A DNA stretch of 64,000 nucleotides from Candidatus Devosia phytovorans (GCA_029202405.1 CP119312.1:3725001-3789000), one strand, 5' to 3'; positions 26,579 to 36,750 are shown, counted from the first letter of the stretch. Program-made: numbers and translations. The notes: generated by a model not told the origin, from the letters alone.

Positions 26579-26702
26579 CGGCGTCCTCGACTTGGTCGAA
26601 TTAGAATGTTTCTAAAATAGCTTTTTCGAGGCTGGTTGCAAGGGCTATTTGCGACCTTGCGCCTCATGGCAACGTGAACTCGCCATGCGCTAAGCACATA
26701 TC

Positions 26703-26999
26703 ATGATCCGCTTGTTCAGATATATCGGCCTGGCCGAAGGGGTTACAACCCTGGCGCTGTTTCTGGTCGCCATGCCGGCGAAATACTGGTTTGGCCATCC
26801 CGAACTGGTGCCTACCATGGGCATGATCCATGGCGTGGCTTTCATCGCCTATGTCCTGGCGATGGTCATGTTCCTGCCAGGCCGGGGTTTTTCGGCCTGG
26901 GAATGGGTGCGGACAACCGTGGCGTCGTTCGTCCCGTTCGGGACGTTTTTGAACGACGGCTTGCTCAAGCGAAAGCAGCAGGAAGCGGCTATCGGTTAA
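26703..26999 (+). CDS. DUF3817 family membrane protein
   Basis: The 98-aa protein has three predicted membrane helices (about 6-26, 38-60 and 68-85) and the pattern GLAEGVTTLALFLVAMPAKY, MIHGVAFIAYV and FGTFLNDGLLKRK, typical of the DUF3817 (YdzA/YdjM-like) integral membrane family. Function unknown. Confidence 0.8.
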   Translation: MIRLFRYIGLAEGVTTLALFLVAMPAKYWFGHPELVPTMGMIHGVAFIAYVLAMVMFLPGRGFSAWEWVRTTVASFVPFGTFLNDGLLKRKQQEAAIG

Positions 27000-27028
27000 C
27001 AGACTGTTAGCATCGAGCACCGCATTCG

Positions 27029-27499
27029 CTAGCAGACAGCGATGATCTCTTCGTCACTCATGCGGCCTGGGACGATGGTCAGCGGGATGGGCAGGGCGTT
27101 GGCGCGGTTGGCGAAGTGGGTGACCAGCGGGCCGGGGCCTTCGCCGGAGGTAGATGCGGCCAGCACCAGGATGGCGATGTCGCGGTCCTGTTCGATGACC
27201 CTCTCGATCTCCTCGGGCCCCTCGCCTTCGCGGATCACCGATTCCGAGCGCACATCGCCGATATCCTTGATACGCGACAGGCGGGCGTCGAGATTGCGCT
27301 CGGCCTCTTCCACCGCTTCGGCGCGCAGCACGTCCTCGACGCCGAGGCCGATGAATTCGGGCTTCTGGATGACGCTCATCAGCACCACCGTGCCGCCCGT
27401 ACGCTTGACGCGATAGGCGGCAAAGGTCAGGGCGCGTTCGCATTCGGGCGTCTCGTCGATGATGACGAGAAATTTGCGCTTGTATTCGGTATCGTACAT
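27029..27499 (-). CDS. Universal stress protein (UspA family)
   Basis: The 156-aa protein is a single Usp domain (FLVIIDETPECERALTFAAYRVKRTGGTVVLMSV). The usual ATP-binding G-2X-G-9X-G(S/T) motif is not clearly present; the matching region reads LAASTSGEGPGPLVTHFANR, so it may not bind ATP in the standard way. It is only 11 bp downstream of trpS, suggesting cotranscription. Confidence 0.85.
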   Translation of the reverse strand: MYDTEYKRKFLVIIDETPECERALTFAAYRVKRTGGTVVLMSVIQKPEFIGLGVEDVLRAEAVEEAERNLDARLSRIKDIGDVRSESVIREGEGPEEIERVIEQDRDIAILVLAASTSGEGPGPLVTHFANRANALPIPLTIVPGRMSDEEIIAVC

Positions 27500-27510
27500 T
27501 TTTCGCCCTC

Positions 27511-28542
27511 TTAACGGACAAAGCCCACGATATTGCGGATGTCGGCCATGATTGGCTGGGCGATGGCGCGGGCACGGTCGGCACCGTCACGCAGGATCGT
27601 ATCCATCTCGCCGCGATCGGCCACCAGGCGACGCATCTCCTCGGCGATGGGCGACAGGTGGGCAACGGCGAGATCTGCCAGCGCCGGCTTGAAGACGCCC
27701 CAGCCCTGACCGCCGAATTCGCCCAGCACCTCATCGACCGAGCGATTGGACAGCGCGGCATAGATGCCGACGAGGTTTTCGGCTTCGAGACGACCGGCAA
27801 GGCCAGCCGCCTCGCTGGGCAGGGCTTCGGCGTCGGTGGTGGCGCGCTTGATCTTTTTGGCGATCAGGTCGGCATCGTCCATCATGTAGATGGTGGAGAG
27901 GTCCGAGGCGTCGGACTTGCTCATCTTCTTGGAGCCATCCTTGAGCGATTTCACGCGCATGGCGGGGCCGGTGGCGAGTGTCTCGGTGATGGGGAAGAAG
28001 TCGCCTTTCACCCCGAGAGCCTTCACCTGCTTCTTGAAGTCGTGATTGAATTTCTTGGCGATGTCGCGGGTCAGCTCGAGATGCTGCTTCTGGTCCTCGC
28101 CAACGGGCACGCCAGTGGCCTTGTAGAGCAGGATATCGGCGGCCATCAGCGAGGGATAGGCAAACAGGCCCAGCGACACGGCTTCGGAATTTTCGCCAGC
28201 CTTGTCCTTGAACTGGGTCATGCGGCTCATCCAGCCCATGCGCGCAACGCAGTTGAAGATCCAGCTCAGCTCGGCATGTTCCATGACCTGGGACTGGTTG
28301 AAGATGATCGACTTCTTGGGATCAACGCCCGCAGCGATATAGGCGGCCGCGATCTCATAGGTCCAGCGCTTGAGGTCGGCCGGGTCCTGCCAGACGGTGA
28401 TGGCATGCATGTCGACCACGCAATAGATGGTCTCATGCGTGTCCTGCAGCGGCACGAAGCGGCGAATGGCGCCGAGATAGTTGCCGAGGTGCAGGTCGCC
28501 CGAGGGCTTGATGCCGGAAAAGACGCGGGGAGTGAAGGTCAT
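27511..28542 (-). CDS. trpS: Tryptophanyl-tRNA synthetase
   Basis: This class I aminoacyl-tRNA synthetase charges tRNA-Trp. The 343-aa protein has the HIGH-equivalent PSGDLHLGNYLGA near the N-terminus, the tryptophan-pocket region VDMHAITV, and the KMSKS loop (KKMSKSD). ATG at 28542 (MTFTPRVFSGIKPSG) is chosen over a longer frame to 28575. It precedes the Usp gene and follows murJ in orientation. Confidence 0.95.
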   Translation of the reverse strand: MTFTPRVFSGIKPSGDLHLGNYLGAIRRFVPLQDTHETIYCVVDMHAITVWQDPADLKRWTYEIAAAYIAAGVDPKKSIIFNQSQVMEHAELSWIFNCVARMGWMSRMTQFKDKAGENSEAVSLGLFAYPSLMAADILLYKATGVPVGEDQKQHLELTRDIAKKFNHDFKKQVKALGVKGDFFPITETLATGPAMRVKSLKDGSKKMSKSDASDLSTIYMMDDADLIAKKIKRATTDAEALPSEAAGLAGRLEAENLVGIYAALSNRSVDEVLGEFGGQGWGVFKPALADLAVAHLSPIAEEMRRLVADRGEMDTILRDGADRARAIAQPIMADIRNIVGFVR

Positions 28543-28588
28543 GGGAAGGCCTAACAAGACGTGTTGGGCACACACTTACCTCTCCACA

Positions 28589-28706
28589 CACGCGATGTCA
28601 TCCCGGCCTTGAGCCGGGATCCATCCTGAGCTGCCAAGGCGAGGCACCTTGCGGCCGTGGTGAAATCTCGGGATGGGCCCCGGGTCAAGCCCGGGGTGAC
28701 GCCGAG
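28589..28706. repeat. REP-like palindromic intergenic repeat pair
   Basis: CCCGGCCTTGAGCCGGGATC and, about 85 bp further, GGGCCCCGGGTCAAGCCCGG are each imperfect palindromes flanked by TCATC/GTGACG-type ends. This is a widespread class of alphaproteobacterial intergenic repeat. It fills the murJ-trpS gap and could stabilise or end transcripts. Confidence 0.6.
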
Positions 28707-28723
28707 AGGGCGGAGCATTCAGT

Positions 28724-30283
28724 TCAACGTCGACGGCGCAGGCGGCTCGCCAGCATGCCCAGCTTTTGCGCGCCGGTGATGTGGACCAGGGTGAAATAGG
28801 TGGCGGTGCCGAAGGTGCAGATGGCAAAGAGCGCGGCGGCCTGGACGAGAAAGGGCTGGCCGGGCGAGAAGATGACCGCGCCACGCTGGCCGAGCAGGTA
28901 TAGCGCGCCGGCCATGATCAGGCTGCTGGCGATGGTGAGGGCATGCTTGCGCAGCGAGTCCAGCGGCATGCTGAAATAGCCGCGACGGGCGAGAAAGAGC
29001 GCCAGCAGGCCTGCGTTGAGCCAGGAGGAAATCGTGGTGGCGAGCGCAATACCGACATGTTGCAGGCTCGGGAAGAGGGCCAGCGAGATGGCGATATTGG
29101 CGATGACGGAGAGGCCGGCAAAGATGGTGGGGGTGACCGTGTCCTTGCGCGAGAAGAAGCCTGGCTGCAACACGCGGATCAGCACGAAGGCGGGCAGACC
29201 CCAGGCATAGCCGACCAGCGCCTCGGCGACATGGGTGGTGGCCACAGCGTCGAAGGCGCCGCGTTCGAAGAGGACACGGACGATGGGCACGGAAAGGGCG
29301 GCCAGCGCTGCCGCCGCGGGCAGGGACAACAGCATGGAGAGCAGCAGCGACTGGTCCTGGCTTTTTGCGGCCTCGTCATTGCGGCCAGCGCTCAGATGGC
29401 GCGACAGTTCGGGCAGCAGCACGGTGCCAATGGCAATGCCGATAATGCCGAGCGGCAGCTGATAGAGGCGGTCGGCATAGGAGAGGATGGAGATGGCGTT
29501 TTCGGCGCCCGAGGCAATGACCGTGCCGACCAGTATGTTGATCTGGGTGATACCGCCGGCAATGATTGCGGGAATGGCCAGCAGCCAGAAGCGGCGCGTT
29601 TCCGCACTGGGCCGGGGCAGGGACAGGCGCGGCACGAATTTGGCGCGGCGAATGGCGCCATAGACCAACGCCAGCTGAGCAATCCCGCCCAGCATGGTTG
29701 CAATCGCCACCCAGAAGGCGACGTCGGCCTTGTCTTCCAGCACCAGTATGGCCAGCGGCACCAAGGCGGCGATGTTGACGATATTGAGGATGACAGGCGC
29801 AAAGGCCGAGGCGAAGAAGCGCCCGAGCGTATTGAGGATCGCCGCATAGGCCGCCATCAGCGACATGCAGGCGAGATAGGGGAACATGATCCGGGCGAGG
29901 AAAACGGTCAGCTCGAATTTCTGCGGATCGTCAAAGCCCGGCACGAAGACCCACATGATGGGCTCCATGAAAACCTCGGCCAGAAGGGTGACGAGGAGGA
30001 TCGCCGCCACCAGCCAGCTCATGATGCTTCCGGCAAGCCTTTTGGCTTCTTCGGCGCCCTGGGTTTCGAGCGCGGTCGAAAACATCGGCACGAATGCCGT
30101 GTTGAAGGCGCCTTCGGCAAACAGGCGCCGGAACAGATTGGGGAACCGGAAGGCGGCGTTGAAGGCGTCAGCCACCGGGCCGATGCCGAGGACGGCAGCC
30201 ATCAACGCATCACGGGCAAAGCCAGCAATGCGCGACAGCAGCGTCAGCCCGCCAACGGACAGAAAATTGCGATAAAGGCTCAT
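28724..30283 (-). CDS. murJ: Lipid II flippase MurJ (MviN)
   Basis: MurJ moves lipid II across the inner membrane for peptidoglycan synthesis. The 519-aa protein has about fourteen membrane helices, the family start LLSRIAGFARDALMAAVLGIGPVADAFNAAFRFPNLFRRLFAEGAFNTAFVP (conserved Arg and Asp residues), and typical length. It lies downstream of glnD, the common alphaproteobacterial glnD-murJ-trpS order. Confidence 0.94.
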   Translation of the reverse strand: MSLYRNFLSVGGLTLLSRIAGFARDALMAAVLGIGPVADAFNAAFRFPNLFRRLFAEGAFNTAFVPMFSTALETQGAEEAKRLAGSIMSWLVAAILLVTLLAEVFMEPIMWVFVPGFDDPQKFELTVFLARIMFPYLACMSLMAAYAAILNTLGRFFASAFAPVILNIVNIAALVPLAILVLEDKADVAFWVAIATMLGGIAQLALVYGAIRRAKFVPRLSLPRPSAETRRFWLLAIPAIIAGGITQINILVGTVIASGAENAISILSYADRLYQLPLGIIGIAIGTVLLPELSRHLSAGRNDEAAKSQDQSLLLSMLLSLPAAAALAALSVPIVRVLFERGAFDAVATTHVAEALVGYAWGLPAFVLIRVLQPGFFSRKDTVTPTIFAGLSVIANIAISLALFPSLQHVGIALATTISSWLNAGLLALFLARRGYFSMPLDSLRKHALTIASSLIMAGALYLLGQRGAVIFSPGQPFLVQAAALFAICTFGTATYFTLVHITGAQKLGMLASRLRRRR

Positions 30284-30307
30284 CTGATGAGGGGTACCCC
30301 CACCCAG

Positions 30308-30328
30308 CCTCCCCCTGATAGGGGGAGG
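30308..30328. repeat. GC-rich palindrome between glnD and murJ
   Basis: CCTCCCCC-TGATA-GGGGGAGG is a perfect 8-bp stem with a 5-base loop. Such boxes are common between genes in Rhizobiales. It lies 24 bp upstream of the murJ start and 33 bp beyond the glnD stop. Confidence 0.55.
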
Positions 30329-30361
30329 AGTCCGGTCGGTGAACGCCCGGACGTCTTAGGC

Positions 30362-33157
30362 CTAACCATTGGCCACCTTCAGCGCAGCGCCGGGGTGAAA
30401 CACGCCCATCAGGGCGTCGTGGATCTTGCGCTGGCGGGGCTTGCTCATGATCTTCTGGCCCGTGAGGTCGGTGACGTAGAAGACGTCGACGGCCTTTTCG
30501 CCATAGGTGCCGATATGGGCCGAGCCGATGGTGAGGTTGAGATCGGAAATCTGGTGCGTCAGCGAATGCAGCAGGCCCATGCGATCGAGGCCCGAGACCT
30601 CGATGACGGTGAATTTTTCCGACAGGGCATTGCTGACCGAGACCTGTGCGGGCAGGGCGAATGGTTTCAGCCGTTTGTTGTGGCGGCTTTCCTTGCCGAG
30701 ATCGATCAGGATCTGCCGCTTGCCTTGCAGGAGCTGTTTCACCGTATCGATGATGCGGGTGGCGCGGACCTTTTCGTCCTCGTCGCTGGTAAAGCTGCGG
30801 CGCAGGCGGAAGGTGTCCAGCGCATGGCCGTCGCGCGTCGAAAAGATCTGCGCGCCGATGATGGAAGCATCCTGCATGGTGCAGGCGCCAGCGATCAGCG
30901 ACAGCAGGCGCGGATGGTCCGGGGTATAGAAGGTGACTTCGGTAATGCCTTCGAAGGCCTTGATGCGGATCGAGCCGGCAAAGCCATCGCCGCTCTGGTC
31001 GGCATGGCGGATCATGCGGGCGTGTTCGACCTGGAGCTCGGGCTCGGCGCGTAGCCAGTAATGGTCATAGTGGCGCGCGACATAGGTCGCGACATCGTCC
31101 TGCGGCCAGGCGGCAATAGCCTTGGCCAGTTCGTCCTGGGCAAAATGGATGCGGTCGGACTGGCTCCATTGCGAATGCCCGCCGGAAAGCAGGGGTTCGG
31201 TGGCGTAATAGAGCGCGCGCAGCAGGCTGCCCTTCCAGCCGGTCCAGACGCCGGGGCCGACGGCGCGGATATCGCAAGCGGTCAGGATCATCAGCAGCGC
31301 CAGGCGCTGGGGTGACTGGACCACATCGGCGAAGCTCTTGGCGGTTTCGGGATCCTGGATATCGCGGGCCTGGGCGATTTCGCTCATCAGCAGGTGATGC
31401 TCGATCAGCCAGGAGACCGTGTCGGTTTCGGCGGGCGTCAGACCAAAGCGCGGACAGAGCTTTCTGGCGATCTTCATGCCAGCGATGGAATGGTCTTCCG
31501 GGCGGCCCTTGGCGATATCGTGGAGGAAGAGCGCGACATAAAGTAGGCGCGTGTCATTGAGCTGGGGCAGGAGCTCATGGGTCAGCGGCAGTTGGTCGCG
31601 CAACCCGCCATTGGCGATATCGGCCATGACGCCGACCGAGCGGATCAGATGCTCGTCCACGGTATAGTGGTGATACATATTGAACTGCATCAGGGCGACG
31701 ATCTTGCCGAAATCGGGCACGAATTTGCCCAACACGCCGCTCTCGTTCATGGCGCGCAGAATGCGTTCCACAGATTGTGGATCGGTCAGGATGGTCAGGA
31801 AATGCTCGTTGGCCTTGCGATCGTGGCGCACGGCATTGTCGATGAGGCGCAGCGAGCGGGTGATGACCTTGATGGCGTCGGGATGGAACAGGAGTTGTTC
31901 GCGACCGGCCACCAGGAAAATCCGGATCAGGTTGACCGGATCCTTCTCGAAGACTTCCGGGCCGGCGATGTTGAGCCGGCCGGTATCAAGCACGAAATCG
32001 GCCTCGCCCTTGATCCTGGACTTGCCCTGGCGGAAGGGGGCCAGCACGCGGCCGACCAGATCCATGTCCTTGGCGTGGTTGAATTCGAGGCTGGCGCAGA
32101 TGATGCGGGTCAGGTCGCCGACATCCTTGGCGACGAGGAAATAACGCTTCATGAAGCGCTCAACGCCCAGCATGCCGATGCGCTGGGCATAGCCCATGCG
32201 CTGGGCCAGTTCGGGCTGAACGTCGAAGGTCAGCTTTTCTTCGGAGCGTCCGGTGACGAAGTGGAGGTGGCAGCGCACAGCCCACAGAAAGTCCTCGGCG
32301 CGCGAGAAGAGGCGATATTCGCTGGCGCTCAAGACGCCGCGGCCAACCAGTTCATGACTGGTCTTGAGGTGGTAGAAATATTTGCCAATCCAGAACAGCG
32401 TGTTGAGGTCGCGGAGGCCACCCTTGCCGTCCTTGATATTGGGCTCGACCACATAGCGGGTATTGCCCATCTGCTTGTGGCGTTCGTCACGCTCGGCCAT
32501 CTTGGCGGCGATGAATTCGGGGCCGGTGCGCGGCATGATTTCGGTTTCGAAACGATGCACCAGGCTATCGAAGAGGTCGCGATCGCCGGTAAGGAAACGC
32601 GCTTCGAGCGTTGCCGTGCGGACCGTCATGTCGGCCTTGGCCATGCGCAGGCTCTCGTCGACCGAACGGACGGCATGGCCGACCTTCTGGCCAAGGTCCC
32701 AGAGCATGTAGAGGATATATTCGGTAACCTGCTCGCCCCAGGGGGTCTGCTTGTAAGGCAGGATGAAGAGCAGATCGATATCGGAGCCCGGCGCCAGCGT
32801 GCCCCGGCCATAGCCCCCAACGGCGGAGAGCGCGATGGCCTCGGCGCCGGAGGGATTATCGACCGGATAGACGCGGCGAGTGGCAAAGAGGTGGACGGCG
32901 GCGATGATCTCGTCCTGCGCGGCGGAGAGGTTCTGCGCGCAGCGCGTACCCTTGTTGGTCGCCAAGAGCTCGGCTTCGGCCTGTTTGCGGGCTTCGGCCA
33001 GGGTCTGGCGGACATGGGCGAGCACAAGGGCGCGGGCCGCACTCGACTTGGGTGCTTCCTCGCCGATCGCCGCATCGAATTCGCCGAGCAGGACTTCGGC
33101 GGATTTCAATGCAAAGAGCGGTTTGCGCGGCTTTGCCTCAGCTTCGGCGAGCGTCAT
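30362..33157 (-). CDS. glnD: Bifunctional uridylyltransferase/uridylyl-removing enzyme GlnD
   Basis: GlnD senses glutamine and modifies PII proteins (GlnB/GlnK), setting nitrogen regulation. The 931-aa protein has the nucleotidyltransferase motif GYGRGTLAPGSDIDLLF, a central linker, an HD hydrolase domain (LFLHDIAKGRPEDH) and two C-terminal ACT domains (VTFYTPDHPRLLSLIAGAC, and EVSGLDRMGLLHSLTHQISD). The start ATG lies 20 bp inside the end of mutS, so the genes are coupled. The protein is full length. Confidence 0.96.
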   Translation of the reverse strand: MTLAEAEAKPRKPLFALKSAEVLLGEFDAAIGEEAPKSSAARALVLAHVRQTLAEARKQAEAELLATNKGTRCAQNLSAAQDEIIAAVHLFATRRVYPVDNPSGAEAIALSAVGGYGRGTLAPGSDIDLLFILPYKQTPWGEQVTEYILYMLWDLGQKVGHAVRSVDESLRMAKADMTVRTATLEARFLTGDRDLFDSLVHRFETEIMPRTGPEFIAAKMAERDERHKQMGNTRYVVEPNIKDGKGGLRDLNTLFWIGKYFYHLKTSHELVGRGVLSASEYRLFSRAEDFLWAVRCHLHFVTGRSEEKLTFDVQPELAQRMGYAQRIGMLGVERFMKRYFLVAKDVGDLTRIICASLEFNHAKDMDLVGRVLAPFRQGKSRIKGEADFVLDTGRLNIAGPEVFEKDPVNLIRIFLVAGREQLLFHPDAIKVITRSLRLIDNAVRHDRKANEHFLTILTDPQSVERILRAMNESGVLGKFVPDFGKIVALMQFNMYHHYTVDEHLIRSVGVMADIANGGLRDQLPLTHELLPQLNDTRLLYVALFLHDIAKGRPEDHSIAGMKIARKLCPRFGLTPAETDTVSWLIEHHLLMSEIAQARDIQDPETAKSFADVVQSPQRLALLMILTACDIRAVGPGVWTGWKGSLLRALYYATEPLLSGGHSQWSQSDRIHFAQDELAKAIAAWPQDDVATYVARHYDHYWLRAEPELQVEHARMIRHADQSGDGFAGSIRIKAFEGITEVTFYTPDHPRLLSLIAGACTMQDASIIGAQIFSTRDGHALDTFRLRRSFTSDEDEKVRATRIIDTVKQLLQGKRQILIDLGKESRHNKRLKPFALPAQVSVSNALSEKFTVIEVSGLDRMGLLHSLTHQISDLNLTIGSAHIGTYGEKAVDVFYVTDLTGQKIMSKPRQRKIHDALMGVFHPGAALKVANG

Positions 33158-35831
33158 CGCGGATTTTCTTCAACTGGTAGAGCGCTTCGATCGCTTGTTT
33201 CGGGGTCATCTCGTCGGGACGGACGGCATCGAGCGCGGAGTGTACCGGGTCTTTCTCAACGGGGCGTGAAGGCGGCTGGTGGGCAAAAAGCGGAAGATCG
33301 TCTAGCACGCTGGCCTTTTGGCTGGAAGAGGCGGTGCCTGCCGAACGCTGTTCCAGCACGGTCAAAACCTGGCGAGCACGGACCAGAACCGGCTCGGGCA
33401 GGCCGGCAAGGCGCGCCACCTGAATGCCGTAGGAGCGATCGGCGGCGCCGGGACCAACCTCATGGAGGAAGACGACCTCTCCCTCCCATTCGCGCACTTT
33501 CATGGTCACATTGGAGACGCGGGTGAGCGCCTTGGCGAGGCTGGTCAACTCATGGAAATGGGTGGCGAAAAGCGCGCGGCAACCGGTGGTTTCATGCAAG
33601 GCTTCCACCGCCGCCCAGGCGATGGAGAGACCATCGAAGGTTGCGGTGCCGCGGCCGATTTCATCGAGAACGACGAGGCTGCGGCGGGTGGCGCGATTGA
33701 GGATGGCGGCGGTCTCGACCATTTCGACCATGAAGGTCGAGCGGCCGTGGGCAATGTCGTCAGAGGCGCCAACGCGGGAAAAAACCCGATCGATGACGCC
33801 GATATGAGCGGAGGATGCCGGGACGAAGGAGCCGATCTGGGCGAGGATGGCGATCAGCGCATTCTGACGCAAAAAGGTCGACTTACCGCCCATGTTGGGG
33901 CCGGTGACCAGCCAGAGCGCGCCACCGCCCTGGGCATCGGTGCCGGAAAGATCGGCATCATTGGCGACAAAGCTGTGGCCCTCGGACATGACCATGTCTT
34001 CCACGACCGGATGGCGGCCGCCGTGGATGGCGAAGGCCAGAGTGTCGTCGACGTCGGGGCGGGTGTAGGAGCGGGTCGCCGCGAGATGGGCGAGGGCGGT
34101 GGTGACGTCGAGTTCGGCGAGGGTATCGGCGAGATCGCGCAGGACATTGGTGAGGCGCAGAACCTGGCCACGCAGATTGGCAAAGATGCCGAGTTCAATG
34201 ACGAGGGCCGCCTCGTGGGCGCGGGCAATGCGGCCTTCCAGCTCAGCCAGTTCGGTCGTGGTGAAGCGCATGGCATTGGCCATGGTCTGACGATGGATGA
34301 AGCTCTGGCGATGCGGCTCTTCGAGGAGCCTGGTGCCGTGATTGGCCGGGACTTCGACGAAATAGCCGAGGACGCCATTGTGCTTGATCTTGAGCGAGCG
34401 GACGTCGGTCTCCTCGATCAGGCGCGCTTGCAAGGCTGCGACCACGGCGCGGGTTTCGCTGGCGAGCGCCCGTTCCTGGTCGAGTGTCGCGTCGTAGCCC
34501 TTGCGGACGAAACCGCCGTCGCGGCTGAAGAGGGGCAGGTCATCGTCGAGCGCCAGGGCCAGTTCTGAGGCGAGCGGCAGGGGTGCGGCGCCCAGCGTCT
34601 GGCCGAGGCGGGCGAGGACGGGCGGGATGTCGTCGAGGCGGGCAAAATGGGTCGAAAGGGACAGGGCGGCGCTGACCGCCTTGCCGACAGCTGCCAGATC
34701 GCGCGGGCCACCGCGGTCGAGTGCCAGGCGGGTCAGCGCACGGGCGAGGTCGGGGACGGATTTGAGATCAGTCCGCAGACGGCCATTGAGCAATGTATCA
34801 TTGGCCAGAAGGCCAACCGCATCGAGCCGGGCATTGATGGCGGCGGCATCGGCGAGGGGTGCGGCGAGGCGGGCGGAGAGCAGGCGCGAGCCGGGAGCGG
34901 TGACCGTCAGGTCGATGACCTGGCGGAGCGAACCGCGCTGCTGGCCGCGCTGGGTCTGGTGCAGTTCGAGGCTGGCACGCGTGGCCTGGTCGATGGCCAT
35001 GTGGCGGGTGGCGCCATCCATGACCGGGGCGCGCAAGGCGACGCCGATGCCCTTCTGGCTCTCGCGCACATAGGCGAGCACGGCGCCAAGCGCCCCGCGA
35101 GAGGCGCGGGAGAGGGCAGAGGGGTCGAAACTGCCATCGGGGAAAGCGAGGCGCAGGGCAATAGTGGCCGCTTCGCTGTCAAAGCTTTCGGGTGGCACGG
35201 CGTGTGCAATGGGCGTCCAGGCCGGCGCAAAGATATGGCGTTCGACCAGGGCCTGGCGGGTCGTATCGGCGAGCAGCAGTTCGGACGGATCGATGCGCGC
35301 CAATTCGTCCTGCAGCTGTTCGGCGCTCAGATCGACAGTAAAGGTCTCGCCGGTCGAGACATCGGCCCAGGCGAGGGCGAAGTCGGTTTCGCCATGGCGC
35401 AGCATGGACAGGGCGGCGAGGAAATTGGAGCTGCGGGCGTCGAGGTGATCGTCCTCGGTCAGCGTGCCGGCGGTGATCAGGCGGACGACGTCGCGCTTCA
35501 CCACGGACTTGGCGCCGCGTTTTTTTGCCTCTTTTGGGTCCTCCACCTGTTCGCAGATGGCGACGCGGTGGCCGAGCTTGATCAGCTTGTTGAGATAGTC
35601 ATTGGCGGCATGGATGGGGACGCCGCACATCTGGATGTCTTCGCCCAGATGCTTGCCGCGTTTGGTCAGCACAATGCCCAGTGCGGCACTGGCGATTTCT
35701 GCGTCTTCGAAGAAGAGCTCGTAAAAATCGCCCATGCGATAGAACAGCAGATAGCCGGGATTGACCGCCTTGATCTCGAAATATTGCGCCATCATGGGCG
35801 TGAGAGCGGGCTGGATCGAAGAGGAGTCCAT
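33138..35831 (-). CDS. mutS: DNA mismatch repair protein MutS
   Basis: MutS recognises mismatches and recruits MutL. The 897-aa protein has the mismatch-binding N-terminal domain (MMAQYFEIKAVNPGYLLFYRMGDFYELF, with the intercalating Phe in the FYE motif), the connector and lever domains, and the ATPase domain with Walker A GPNMGGKST at 644-652 and DEIGRGTATFDGLSI. The C-terminal tail PLFAHQP is typical. Its last codons overlap glnD. Confidence 0.97.
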   Translation of the reverse strand: MDSSSIQPALTPMMAQYFEIKAVNPGYLLFYRMGDFYELFFEDAEIASAALGIVLTKRGKHLGEDIQMCGVPIHAANDYLNKLIKLGHRVAICEQVEDPKEAKKRGAKSVVKRDVVRLITAGTLTEDDHLDARSSNFLAALSMLRHGETDFALAWADVSTGETFTVDLSAEQLQDELARIDPSELLLADTTRQALVERHIFAPAWTPIAHAVPPESFDSEAATIALRLAFPDGSFDPSALSRASRGALGAVLAYVRESQKGIGVALRAPVMDGATRHMAIDQATRASLELHQTQRGQQRGSLRQVIDLTVTAPGSRLLSARLAAPLADAAAINARLDAVGLLANDTLLNGRLRTDLKSVPDLARALTRLALDRGGPRDLAAVGKAVSAALSLSTHFARLDDIPPVLARLGQTLGAAPLPLASELALALDDDLPLFSRDGGFVRKGYDATLDQERALASETRAVVAALQARLIEETDVRSLKIKHNGVLGYFVEVPANHGTRLLEEPHRQSFIHRQTMANAMRFTTTELAELEGRIARAHEAALVIELGIFANLRGQVLRLTNVLRDLADTLAELDVTTALAHLAATRSYTRPDVDDTLAFAIHGGRHPVVEDMVMSEGHSFVANDADLSGTDAQGGGALWLVTGPNMGGKSTFLRQNALIAILAQIGSFVPASSAHIGVIDRVFSRVGASDDIAHGRSTFMVEMVETAAILNRATRRSLVVLDEIGRGTATFDGLSIAWAAVEALHETTGCRALFATHFHELTSLAKALTRVSNVTMKVREWEGEVVFLHEVGPGAADRSYGIQVARLAGLPEPVLVRARQVLTVLEQRSAGTASSSQKASVLDDLPLFAHQPPSRPVEKDPVHSALDAVRPDEMTPKQAIEALYQLKKIRDDARRS

Positions 35832-35934
35832 CAGGCACTGGGTCTCGGCGGGAAAGCCGAGACCTTAGGCAATTTAAAAACGGAAGCCAACCGCAGGCGG
35901 GGCGGTTGATGGGCACTTCTCCCCATCCGTTATG

Positions 35935-36750
35935 TCACGCGTCGCGCAACATCGAAGCCGGTTCCACCAGCTTGCGATAGAGATGCCAGGTGGCGTGGCC
36001 GAAGATGGGAATGACCACCGCCAGGCCGACAAAGAGCGGCAGTGAGCCGAGGAACAGGCCAGCCCCGACGATGACGCCCCAGGCGAGCATGGGTATGGGA
36101 TTGGCGATGACCGCGCGGAACGAGGTTTCCACGGCGACAAAGGCGCCGACATCGCGATCGAGCAGCAGCGGGAATGCAATGACCGTGGTGCAAAGCGTCA
36201 CCAGGGCGAAGGCGGCGCCGAGCAGTGAACCGGCTAGCAGCAGCGTCATGCCGCCGCGCTGAGTGAAGACCTGCGCCATCAACCCGTTGAGCGTATCCGG
36301 CGTGGTGGAGCCAAAGACGCTTTCGTAGAGCGCCTGCGCGCCGGTCAGCCAAAGGGTAAAGAGCGCGAAGAGCAGGACGCCGACAACTGCGATCGAGCCG
36401 ATGGCCGGGGAGCGCAGCACTTCGAAGGCATGCGACCAGGAGGTGTCTAGCCCCTGTTCGCGGCGGCGAGAAATCTCGTAGAGGCCGAGCGCGGCAAAAG
36501 GACCGATCAAGGCGAAGCCGCCGATCAGCGGATAGAGCAGGGGCCAGGTGTGATAGCCGTCCATCCAGACGGTCAGCACAATGCCGATGATGGGATAGAT
36601 CAGCACCAGCATGACATAGTGGCTGGGCTTTTCGGCGAAATCGCTGAGGCCCTTGCGCAGGGCATCACCGAGATCGCCGAGGGTGATCTGGTTGATCACC
36701 GGCATGTCGAGCTTGTCACCCGCACCGGCCAGAATATGGAAGTTTGACAT
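35935..36750 (-). CDS. DUF2189 family integral membrane protein
   Basis: The 271-aa protein has about six membrane helices and the DUF2189 pattern: an N-terminal cytoplasmic DLGDALRKGLSDF segment, then PLIGGFALIGPFAALGLYEISRRRE, and a late FGHATWHLYRKLVEP. The function is unknown; the gene is common in alphaproteobacteria. ATG at 36750 is chosen, as the longer frame lacks a ribosome binding site. It is not linked to mutS by overlap. Confidence 0.8.
   Translation of the reverse strand: MSNFHILAGAGDKLDMPVINQITLGDLGDALRKGLSDFAEKPSHYVMLVLIYPIIGIVLTVWMDGYHTWPLLYPLIGGFALIGPFAALGLYEISRRREQGLDTSWSHAFEVLRSPAIGSIAVVGVLLFALFTLWLTGAQALYESVFGSTTPDTLNGLMAQVFTQRGGMTLLLAGSLLGAAFALVTLCTTVIAFPLLLDRDVGAFVAVETSFRAVIANPIPMLAWGVIVGAGLFLGSLPLFVGLAVVIPIFGHATWHLYRKLVEPASMLRDA

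Noticed and set aside
28943..33526. Very long plus-strand open frames opposite murJ, glnD and mutS
   Set aside because: They mirror well-supported genes, have shadow composition and lack ribosome binding sites.
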